Shown: positions 1 through 5,373 of the stretch, in pieces
How positions within the stretch are numbered: position 1 is the first letter of the stretch
Layout of the letters: each line of letters starts with the position of its first letter
NCBI GenBank assembly: GCA_018500045.2
Contig: JAHBAQ020000015.1
Span: forward strand, 1 to 7,700
Reading direction: 5' to 3'
Length of the DNA: 7,700 nt
Origin: Candidatus Shapirobacteria bacterium
GTDB lineage: Bacteria; Patescibacteriota; Microgenomatia; UBA12405
Program-made: the position numbers and the translations under genes
Notes under the pieces: generated by a model
What the model was told of the DNA's origin: nothing
The model's input: only the letters and a program-made list of their open reading frames with translations
The model's database searches: none

Positions 1-359
1 GACGTAAATTTGTTTTTGATTTTGGGCCAGATAAGTTTTATCGCCAAAAATCCAATTAAAATACCAACTAAATCAATTAGAGTATCAGTAAATTTGGGTA
101 GCCGACCAGGAGTAAAAGACTGATGGAATTCGTCACTAATACCATAAAGGTAGGCGGCAATAATGGAATAAAAATTTTGATTTAAAGCAAAATTGATTAA
201 TATAAAAAGGACGGCATATTCGACAAGATGGAAAGTTTTGAGAATTAAAAACCGATACCAATACGAGTCACCACCAATACCAGTAGTTTGACGTGAAGAA
301 AAATAAAAAATAACAGCCATCCAAATTAGAGCAGGAAGAAAACGAATTATTTTTTTCAC
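1..359 (-). CDS. VanZ-family membrane protein, 3' end cut by window edge
   Basis: I translated this frame by hand. It starts at GTG (359-357) and stays open for 119 codons to the window edge, so the C-terminus is missing. VanZ-family signatures are in the right order: a first hydrophobic helix (about residues 7-20) ending in FYFSSR (18-23), HLVEY (44-48), GISDEFHQ (73-80), a following PGR (84-86), and an Asp-containing helix (TDTLIDLVG, about 91-99). VanZ proteins are small integral membrane proteins. The founding member gives low-level teicoplanin resistance, but most members have no proven role. The GTG overlaps the TGA of the upstream lamin-tail gene by 4 nt (GTGA), so translation is probably coupled. 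No Shine-Dalgarno is visible. The family call is firm; the function is open. Confidence 0.85.
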   Translation of the reverse strand, partial: MKKIIRFLPALIWMAVIFYFSSRQTTGIGGDSYWYRFLILKTFHLVEYAVLFILINFALNQNFYSIIAAYLYGISDEFHQSFTPGRLPKFTDTLIDLVGILIGFLAIKLIWPKIKNKFT

Positions 360-1399
360 TTCTTAAGTTTACTAATAATTACTGGAGAAGTCAGTAAAAG
401 ACCGCCGGAAATAATTAAAATTAGAGGAAGATAATTTTTTTTAGTGGTATTAGTGATATCGTCACCAAGAATTTTTATATCGGTTGGAGTAGAACTAGGA
501 TTGGAAGTAATAAAGTTTGAACCTGACAATGGTTCGATAATAGCTGACTCGGTGGCAGTATCAGATGAAGTGAATTTACTTTGATCGGGGGTAGGAGTTG
601 GAGTGTTGGTTGGAATGGGGGTAGCAGTGGGAGCGGAGTAGCAAGAAGAAACATTCTCATAACCTTTGGTAATACTTGATTGACACCAACTATTATTAAT
701 AGATGACCAGGAGCGATCAAGGGTTCTTAGTCCCCCACTGTAAGAACTTTGATTGACAATGGTATTGTCCTGGCGACGAAAGATGACGGTTTCGTCATTA
801 TTATTATCAAAAAAAGGAGAATATTCAAAAACATAATAACTATTAGCACTGATTGATAAAACACCATTTTCTCCCATATTCCGGGTATGGCCATCTTTAT
901 CTTCAAGTTTCCAACCAATTAGTTTGACAGGCTTATCATTGTTATTACGAATTTCAATCCATTCTGGGTCGGAATAAGGCATAAATTCGGTCATAGTAAT
1001 ACCTGAGGTAGGATTGACAATAGTCGGATCGGTAGTGGGTATGGCTGTAGGAACAGAAGTTGGAGTCGGGGTTTTGGTTGGAACAATATAAACTAATGTG
1101 TCGACGAGAGTATTGGCGACGTCGTAAAGATATACAGTATCACCACTATCATTAATCCAACTACTGGCAAAATCAATTTGAATCTCAGCATTAGCAGATA
1201 TAGAGGTGTAGCTTATCGTTTTTTTATTATCGGCTAAATCTTTAAAATACCAACCAGTAATATCAACAATTGCATCAGAATTATTTTTTAATTTTATAAA
1301 TTCAGGACTCGTAGCAGAATAACCGCTTATTTTTACACTCGATTCGGCAAAAACAAACTTGGGAAGAAAAAAACAAAGGATAAAAAATAAAAACACCAC
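356..1399 (-). CDS. Secreted two-lamin-tail-domain protein with C-terminal membrane anchor
   Basis: The 347-residue product is built as a surface protein. Residues 1-18 are a hydrophobic signal peptide ending FVFA, with probable cleavage before ES. A first lamin-tail-like beta domain spans about 21-105 (EFIKLKNNS, then DITGWYFKD). A Thr/Pro-rich linker follows at 106-133. A second, clearer lamin-tail domain spans about 134-230 (ITMTEFMP, PEWIEIRNN, LIGWKLEDKDG). A second Thr-Pro linker lies at 256-272. A C-terminal membrane helix (about 323-341) ends in the basic tail KLKK. Bacterial lamin-tail domains are found in extracellular proteins, often beside nucleases or adhesion modules; here no catalytic domain is visible. 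The start is GTG (1399-1397) because TAA lies two codons upstream. It follows gltX by 19 nt and overlaps the VanZ-like gene by 4 nt. Anchoring to the outer membrane face is inferred; the ligand is unknown. Confidence 0.85.
   Translation of the reverse strand: MVFLFFILCFFLPKFVFAESSVKISGYSATSPEFIKLKNNSDAIVDITGWYFKDLADNKKTISYTSISANAEIQIDFASSWINDSGDTVYLYDVANTLVDTLVYIVPTKTPTPTSVPTAIPTTDPTIVNPTSGITMTEFMPYSDPEWIEIRNNNDKPVKLIGWKLEDKDGHTRNMGENGVLSISANSYYVFEYSPFFDNNNDETVIFRRQDNTIVNQSSYSGGLRTLDRSWSSINNSWCQSSITKGYENVSSCYSAPTATPIPTNTPTPTPDQSKFTSSDTATESAIIEPLSGSNFITSNPSSTPTDIKILGDDITNTTKKNYLPLILIISGGLLLTSPVIISKLKK
584..634 (-). repeat. Thr-Pro-rich linker coding repeat (second linker)
   Basis: This encodes residues 256-272 of the lamin-tail protein, made of short TPTPT/PTATPIPT-type units. 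It separates the second lamin-tail domain from the membrane-proximal stalk. It is a low-complexity segment that probably acts as a flexible or extended spacer. Confidence 0.75.
1001..1084 (-). repeat. Thr-Pro-rich linker coding repeat (first linker)
   Basis: This encodes residues 106-133 of the lamin-tail protein, rich in TP and PT dipeptides (for example TKTPTPTSVPTAIPTTDPT). It joins the two lamin-tail domains. It resembles the linker at 584-634 in composition, so the pair marks the domain boundaries. Confidence 0.75.
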
Positions 1400-1418
1400 A
1401 AATTATTTTAATAAAAAT

Positions 1419-2846
1419 TTATGAAAGTTTGTTAAGAGCAATGTCGAGTTTGCGTAAAGTAGATTCTTTTCCTAAAGCCGGAAGACAATCGACTACCGGA
1501 GGAGTAAAAGCTGATCCGCAAATGGCGACACGGAAAACCATAAAAAATTCACCAACATTCCAGTTATTTTCTCCGATGAGATTAGTAATTCTGTTTTGAA
1601 TATCAGAAAAATTGGATAACAATTCTTTGGTTTTAGTTAGCATTACTTTGGCTAATTCGGGAGTAGTCCCTTTTTTGAGTAATAAATCTTTGTCATACTC
1701 AACATCTTCAAATAAAAATTTTGTTTGAGTTTGAAGATCAGAAAGTTTGACCAACCTATCTTTGAGAACTGGGACTAAAGTTTTGATTTGATTGTCGGTG
1801 GCTTGAGGTAAAAATTTTTTGAACAAGTCAAACAATTGATCGTCGGTTTTTTGACGAAGATAATAACCATTGAAATAATCTAATTTTTTACGATCAAAGA
1901 CGGGTGACTTTTTATGAAGATGTTCGATACTAAATTCTTTAACAAATTCATCGAGAGTAAAAAATTCCTGATTATTTCCGGGATTCCATCCCAAAAGCAT
2001 TAAAAAATTAAGCATAGCTTCGGGCAGGTAACCATCATCTAAAAAAGCACGAGCGTGTGTAGAGCCAGAACGTTTACTCATTTTACCTTTACCATCAGGG
2101 TTTAATAAAACCGTAAGATGGGCAAATTGTGGTGGTTCCCAATTGAAGTATCGATAAAGTAAAAGATGTTTAGGGGTGGAAGTCAACCATTCTTCACCAC
2201 GAAAAACGTGGGTGATTTTCATTAAATGATCATCGACAACAGCAGCAAAATGATAAGTAGGAATTCCGTTTGATTTAATTAAAACCTGATCGTCAACATC
2301 ATTAGTATTAAATTTAATTTTGCCACGAATGGCATCTTCAAAAATTATGGTTTCATTTTTGGGAATAACCATACGGATGGTGTAAGGAATTTTGGCGTCA
2401 AGATTTTTTTGGATTTCCTCTTTGGATAAATGAAGGCAATGTTGATCGTACTTAGGCAAATGACCGGCAGCTTTTTGGGAAGCTCGCAATGAATCAAGTC
2501 TTTCTTGACTGCAAAAACAGTAATAAGCAAAACCTTTATCGATTAACTCTTGGATATATTTTTGGTAAATATCAAGACGTTCTGTTTGAACATATGGACT
2601 ATATGGGCCACCAACGTCTGGACCTTCATCCCAATTTAAGCCGTAATCTTTGATCGTTTCTATTAATCTTTTTTCCGAACCTTCAACGTAACGTTTTTGA
2701 TCTGTATCTTCTAATCGAAAAATAAATTGACCATTATTTTTTTTGGCTAAGGCGTAATCGTAGAGAAGTGTTCTTAGAGTTCCAATATGAAGTTCCCCTG
2801 TCGGGCTAGGGGCGATACGGGTACGAACAACTTTGGTGTCACTCAT
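1419..2846 (-). CDS. gltX: Glutamyl-tRNA synthetase (class I)
   Basis: The 475-residue length is normal for the bacterial enzyme, which charges tRNA-Glu with glutamate in the cytoplasm. The N-terminus reads RIAPSPTGELHIGT, with the HIGH motif as HIGT (20-23). RLEDTD lies at 44-49. A zinc-binding insertion has Cys110, Cys112, Tyr133 and Cys137. FRGEEW is at 215-220, and the KMSKS loop is KMSKR (255-259). The rest (about 330-475) is the helical anticodon-binding part, ending LNKLS. The ATG at 2846-2844 lies directly before the PSPTG block, so the start is well placed. No Shine-Dalgarno precedes it; an extended -10-like element sits 7 nt upstream, suggesting a leaderless mRNA. It is probably first in an operon with the lamin-tail and VanZ-like genes. 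Candidate-phyla bacteria often lack GlnRS, so the enzyme may also misacylate tRNA-Gln for later amidation. That is inference; no gatCAB is in the window. Confidence 0.97.
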   Translation of the reverse strand: MSDTKVVRTRIAPSPTGELHIGTLRTLLYDYALAKKNNGQFIFRLEDTDQKRYVEGSEKRLIETIKDYGLNWDEGPDVGGPYSPYVQTERLDIYQKYIQELIDKGFAYYCFCSQERLDSLRASQKAAGHLPKYDQHCLHLSKEEIQKNLDAKIPYTIRMVIPKNETIIFEDAIRGKIKFNTNDVDDQVLIKSNGIPTYHFAAVVDDHLMKITHVFRGEEWLTSTPKHLLLYRYFNWEPPQFAHLTVLLNPDGKGKMSKRSGSTHARAFLDDGYLPEAMLNFLMLLGWNPGNNQEFFTLDEFVKEFSIEHLHKKSPVFDRKKLDYFNGYYLRQKTDDQLFDLFKKFLPQATDNQIKTLVPVLKDRLVKLSDLQTQTKFLFEDVEYDKDLLLKKGTTPELAKVMLTKTKELLSNFSDIQNRITNLIGENNWNVGEFFMVFRVAICGSAFTPPVVDCLPALGKESTLRKLDIALNKLS

Positions 2847-2881
2847 GGTTAATATTGTATCATTTTAGTGTAGAATAATTT
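2847..2881. promoter_or_regulatory. Divergent promoter region, probably leaderless both ways
   Basis: Only 35 AT-rich bases separate two divergent start codons. On the minus strand TGATACAAT (complement of 2854-2862) is a good extended -10, and its last base lies 7 nt before the gltX ATG. On the plus strand TAGAAT (2871-2876) lies 5 nt before the ATG at 2882. With the usual 6-7 nt from -10 to start of transcription, both RNAs would begin at or within 1-2 nt of the start codon. I see no convincing -35 boxes and no Shine-Dalgarno. The placement is inferred from sequence alone. Confidence 0.5.
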
Positions 2882-3919
2882 ATGTCATTAACACAGACGG
2901 CTTATACCAGCAGAATTCTGATTAAATTTGGAAGTGTTGGAGTGATGGCATTAATTTTACTTTGGACAATTGCAACAACGAGTTATAGGATATACAGATC
3001 AAGACATCCGATATATTATGCTCCAACAGTAAAATACGGTGTTTTACCAAAAATAGTTTTTCCAGAGAAAGAAAGAACGACAAAAAATTTTACACTGGAA
3101 TTACCCAACGATACGATTCCTAAGTTTAGTGATCAATCGAAGGTTTATATAATATATCGGCCAAATACAACTTTTTTGGCATTACAAGAAGACACTCAAA
3201 CAGCTAAGTCTTTTGGTTTTTCGGATAATCCGGTGGAAATTAAAACTGGAATATACGAGTTTAAAGATACCGCTACAAATAAAACTTTGACCGTGAATGT
3301 ATTGGATGGGGATTTTGAAATTACTTATCCGTATGCTTCAGACCAGATGCTTTTGACAGAAACTAGTGTGCCCAATAAGTCAAATGCTATTGAAATTGCT
3401 TCAAATTTTTTAAGTAGAGGAGATAAACTAACTGATGATTTGAAAAATGGTGAAAAAAATGTGTCGTATTGGAAAATTGATAGTGGAACACTGAAATCAG
3501 TGTCGTCACAGTCTGAAGCAAATGCAATTAGGGTAGATTTTTTTAGAAAAGATTTTGATGATTTTAGTTTGGTGTCTGCAAATTTCGGTCAAGCGTCGGT
3601 TTCGGTACTAATTTCAGGATCGACAGTAGAGGCAAAAAAAATTATTGGAGTGAATTTTAAAGATATAGATATCGACAGGGAATCATCGTCAACTTATCCA
3701 CTTAAAACAGCAGAAGAAGCAATTAGTGACCTTAAGGCAGGTAACTATTGGACGGCTAAAGATGTGAGTGATACTAATGTGGTGATTAGAAAGATATATT
3801 TGGCCTATTATGAGCCGACAACTTTGACTAATTATTTACAACCCATTTTTGTGTTTGAGGGAGACAATAATTTTGTGGCTTATGTGCCAGCAGTGACGGG
3901 TAAATATACCGGGGAGTAG
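2882..3919 (+). CDS. Uncharacterised membrane-anchored extracytoplasmic protein
   Basis: I do not recognise this 345-residue protein by name. One hydrophobic segment (about residues 16-34, GSVGVMALILLWTIATT) is followed by a basic stretch (YRIYRSRHP, 35-43). The rest is a soluble domain rich in beta-type sequence, with no cysteines and no obvious catalytic motif. A tyrosine/proline patch (YYAPTVKYGVLPKIVFPEK, 45-63) follows the anchor. The C-terminal part (about 275-345) has an EEAISDLKAGNYW block followed by YLAYYEP and YLQPIFVFEG. This faintly recalls YycH/YycI-like or PepSY-related extracellular domains, but I would not assign it. It is the only plus-strand gene and is divergent from gltX. 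Its stop codon (TAG, 3917-3919) lies inside the left arm of the hairpin at 3911-3978. It is probably a real gene of the AT-rich host background. Confidence 0.8.
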   Translation: MSLTQTAYTSRILIKFGSVGVMALILLWTIATTSYRIYRSRHPIYYAPTVKYGVLPKIVFPEKERTTKNFTLELPNDTIPKFSDQSKVYIIYRPNTTFLALQEDTQTAKSFGFSDNPVEIKTGIYEFKDTATNKTLTVNVLDGDFEITYPYASDQMLLTETSVPNKSNAIEIASNFLSRGDKLTDDLKNGEKNVSYWKIDSGTLKSVSSQSEANAIRVDFFRKDFDDFSLVSANFGQASVSVLISGSTVEAKKIIGVNFKDIDIDRESSSTYPLKTAEEAISDLKAGNYWTAKDVSDTNVVIRKIYLAYYEPTTLTNYLQPIFVFEGDNNFVAYVPAVTGKYTGE

Positions 3920-3978
3920 AGCTTCAATCAAAACGATCTGACTGGCGTCAGTGCGCTTTTCTTGGTTCTCTACTCCCC
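3911..3978. repeat. Long imperfect hairpin with perfect 11-bp outer stem
   Basis: GGGGAGTAGAG (3911-3921) and CTCTACTCCCC (3968-3978) are exact reverse complements. Inside, AATC (3926-3929) can pair with GGTT (3964-3967, one G-U), AAAA (3930-3933) with TTTT (3957-3960), and CG (3934-3935) with CG (3954-3955). CTGAC (3938-3942) closes on GTCAG (3947-3951) around a TGGC loop. The left arm includes the stop codon of the plus-strand gene; the right arm lies 12 nt past the stop of the second cysteine-rich frame. There is no T-run on either side, so it is not a canonical intrinsic terminator. It could block convergent transcription, protect mRNA 3' ends, or mark one end of an inserted element. The pairing is seen directly; the role is unknown. 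Confidence 0.7.
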
Positions 3979-3990
3979 TATGTTGTGGTC

Positions 3991-4188
3991 TCACGCAGAA
4001 GCGGGCGCGAAGCTGAAGTTCGGGCAGCTTAAAGCCCCAACATCCGGAACGCGTCTTCCGACATCGGGACAAACCCTCTGAGTCAGGCAATCGCAGGGCA
4101 CTGAGAAGCCATTGGCCTGACAAAGGTAGTCATCCCCATCTGGATTCGGGACAGCATGGACGCAAGGGAACATAAGCTCATTAGTCAT
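3991..4188 (-). CDS. Small cysteine-rich protein, second of a tandem pair
   Basis: A 65-residue frame starts at ATG 4188-4186 and ends TGA 3993-3991. I chose this ATG over the in-frame GTG at 4197 because that GTG is part of the ribosome-binding site: AAAGGAG (complement of 4197-4203) stands 8 nt before the ATG. It has six cysteines (9, 23, 32, 34, 40, 55) and no signal peptide or membrane segment. Residues 32-55 follow CxCx5CPxxGRx5Gx3C, which the preceding frame also shows after a one-base correction. The tail contains a small VPDVG-type repeat (PDVG at 41-44 and 48-51). The paired cysteines could bind zinc or iron-sulphur, or form disulphides; no family is recognised. RiPP precursor is another possibility, but no modifying enzyme is in view. 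The case for coding rests on the ribosome-binding site and the paralogue next to it. Confidence 0.5.
   Translation of the reverse strand: MTNELMFPCVHAVPNPDGDDYLCQANGFSVPCDCLTQRVCPDVGRRVPDVGALSCPNFSFAPASA
4082..4121. repeat. Short inverted repeat inside the second cysteine-rich frame
   Basis: GTCAGGC (4082-4088) and GCCTGAC (4115-4121) are exact reverse complements. The stem extends by AAT (4089-4091) against ATT (4111-4113) with G4114 bulged. It lies wholly within coding sequence of the small cysteine-rich frame, so it may be chance. I list it because hairpins are dense in this island. Confidence 0.4.
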
Positions 4189-4394
4189 GATCAGCACTCC
4201 TTTCTTGTCTCTGATTGCAGAGACAGTATTGGGACCCCTCGGTCAGACGATGCCTTCCAAGAAATGGACAGTAGCTCTGATAGCCACATGGACATTCTTT
4301 GACTTGTGCACTTGATGATTTCCGGATTGCCCTGGCAACCCAGAGTCGCGTTAGGACACTGATACTTATCCATTCTGGTGGTAAGTCCGCTCAT
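4181..4394 (-). CDS. Small cysteine-rich protein, first of a tandem pair, apparently frameshifted
   Basis: The uninterrupted frame runs from ATG 4394-4392 to TGA 4193-4191 (67 residues). AAGGAG (complement of 4402-4407) lies 7 nt upstream. Its first 32 residues look genuine (YQCPNATLGC, then IIKCTSQ), but the rest loses cysteines. Dropping one A from the AAA at 4298-4300, after Gln32, moves into the +1 frame. This gives a 70-residue product with eight cysteines (13, 20, 29, 34, 36, 42, 57, 59), ending TAA at 4183-4181 and overlapping the next start by 8 nt. Residues 34-57 then align without gaps to residues 32-55 of the next product, with 9 of 24 identical including all four shared cysteines. 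This is the main evidence for the shift. It may be a decayed gene, a sequencing or assembly error, or recoding. The function is unknown. Confidence 0.45.
4197..4203 (-). promoter_or_regulatory. Shine-Dalgarno of the second cysteine-rich frame
   Basis: The minus strand reads AAAGGAG, 8 nt before the ATG at 4188. It is a near-perfect match to the anti-Shine-Dalgarno and decides the start over the overlapping GTG at 4197. The context AAAGGAGTG-n6-ATGA closely copies that of the first frame. Confidence 0.6.
4206..4225 (-). promoter_or_regulatory. Perfect 8-bp hairpin just upstream of the second ribosome-binding site
   Basis: TGTCTCTG and CAGAGACA are exact reverse complements around a 4-nt loop. 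On the minus strand the hairpin ends 2 nt before the AAAGGAG of the second small frame and lies in the 3' part of the first. It could modulate coupling or processing between the two frames. The stem is seen directly; the role is speculative. Confidence 0.5.
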
Positions 4395-4401
4395 GAAACC
4401 A

Positions 4402-4407
4402 CTCCTT
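4402..4407 (-). promoter_or_regulatory. Shine-Dalgarno of the first cysteine-rich frame
   Basis: The minus strand reads AAAAAAGGAG followed by 7 nt and ATG. The core AAGGAG and spacing are textbook. The housekeeping genes in this window have nothing comparable. A possible -10 (TAAAAT, complement of 4435-4440) lies further upstream without a convincing -35. Confidence 0.6.
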
Positions 4408-4449
4408 TTTTGTTAGAGTTCAAAAAGACCGCCTATTTTACCACATTTT

Positions 4450-5373
4450 TTAATATTCTACCCAAGAAACGTTTTGTTTGAGCCAGGAGATAAGATTTTT
4501 GGTATCTTGAAAACGATCGTCACTGTTGGCCACGACACTAATAACTAAATGACCATTGATATTTAAAAGCCCAATAAAACAACCTTTGGCTTCCGGAGTA
4601 AGACCGGTTTTGAGACCAATAACTTCAGGAACAACACCTAAAAGTTCATTGGTGGTAGTAATTTCGTGTTTAATTTGTCCGGTAACATCGGTAATAATCA
4701 TACTTTTATTTTTTACGACATCACGAACAGTAGAATTTTGAATAGCCAGTCGCCCCAACTGAGATAGATCGTAAACGGTGGAATAATGATTGTCGCTATG
4801 AATACCGTCAGTGTTGACAAAATGAGTATTATTGAGATTGTATTTAGTCATTAACGAATTCATTTGACTGATAAATCCAGATAAACCTTGACGATAGTGG
4901 TTGGCCAAAGAAAAGGCAGCATCGTTGGCAGAATAAACCAAAAGAGCAGCGACTAAAGATTTAACGGTGATTTTTTCGCCTGGTTGAAGTTCCATAACTT
5001 TTCCAGTGTCATAACTTTGATCAATGGTAATAACTTCATCGAGAGGATAAAGATTGAGAGCAGTGAGAGCAGTGGCTAATTTAGTTGTAGATGCTGGATA
5101 AATTTTGCTGTCCTGATTTTTGGAAACTAAAACTTTGTTAGTATCAACATCGATTAAAATATATTTGTCAGTTAAAAGTTGAGGTGATTGAACTAGTTTA
5201 ACTAAGGGAGTTTCCGGGTGAGAAAAATCTAAAATTTGGCTATTTTCAGTAATAAAATTATTTTTAGGATAAATTTTCCAAAAGGAAAAAGTCGGCAACC
5301 AAAAAAGGTTGAGAATTAAAATCAGAAAAATAATAACAAAATCAAGCCAATTATTTTTGATTATCTTGGGCAT
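4450..5373 (-). CDS. Serine-type D-Ala-D-Ala carboxypeptidase (S11 family, penicillin-binding protein)
   Basis: The 307-residue product has all three active-site motifs in order: SxxK as STTK (95-98, in YPASTTKLA), SxN as SAN (148-150), and KTG (255-257, in GLKTGLTPEAKGC). Enzymes of this kind remove the terminal D-Ala from peptidoglycan pentapeptides outside the membrane and so limit cross-linking. A hydrophobic segment at about 10-28 serves as uncleaved signal anchor. The protein is short for a DacA-like enzyme (usually about 380-400 residues) because it stops after the catalytic domain; the C-terminal beta domain and amphipathic tail anchor are missing. This suggests N-terminal anchoring instead. 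The ATG (5373-5371) lies inside the end of aspS, overlapping it by 23 nt in another frame, so translation is probably coupled. No Shine-Dalgarno is seen. DacA, DacC and DacF cannot be told apart from sequence alone, so no symbol is given. Confidence 0.93.
   Translation of the reverse strand: MPKIIKNNWLDFVIIFLILILNLFWLPTFSFWKIYPKNNFITENSQILDFSHPETPLVKLVQSPQLLTDKYILIDVDTNKVLVSKNQDSKIYPASTTKLATALTALNLYPLDEVITIDQSYDTGKVMELQPGEKITVKSLVAALLVYSANDAAFSLANHYRQGLSGFISQMNSLMTKYNLNNTHFVNTDGIHSDNHYSTVYDLSQLGRLAIQNSTVRDVVKNKSMIITDVTGQIKHEITTTNELLGVVPEVIGLKTGLTPEAKGCFIGLLNINGHLVISVVANSDDRFQDTKNLISWLKQNVSWVEY

Larger units (their letters stand above)
3920..4449. other. GC-rich island between the plus-strand gene and the carboxypeptidase gene
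   Basis: This stretch differs in composition from everything around it. By hand count 69 of 120 bases in 3961-4080 are G or C, against 20 of 60 in 2941-3000 and 16 of 60 in 5281-5340. It carries the two small cysteine-rich frames on the minus strand, two clear AAGGAG ribosome-binding sites, and several short hairpins (3911-3978, 4082-4121, 4206-4225). I find no transposase, no tRNA, and no clear direct repeat flanking it. It is probably acquired DNA or a small mobile cassette; the right boundary is somewhere near 4400-4450. Confidence 0.55.

Noticed and set aside
3911..3978. Intrinsic terminator or integron attC site
   Set aside because: There is no T-run after the stem on either strand, and I see no GTTRRRY/RYYYAAC core pair, so neither label is supported.
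3836..4123. A 95-residue minus-strand frame across the island and the end of the plus-strand gene
   Set aside because: It overlaps the well-supported plus-strand gene and the second cysteine-rich frame, has no ribosome-binding site, and its composition looks like a shadow frame.
4206..4225. Second adapter remnant, because of the shared CTGTCTCT
   Set aside because: Only eight bases match the mosaic end and the rest differs; the sequence is a self-complementary hairpin in genomic context.
4410..4449. Terminator after the carboxypeptidase gene
   Set aside because: A CTTTTTG run exists on the minus strand, but no GC-rich stem precedes it.
4299..4481. A 60-residue plus-strand frame across the island edge
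   Set aside because: It is antisense to the first small frame and the end of the carboxypeptidase gene, without a start signal or protein-like pattern.
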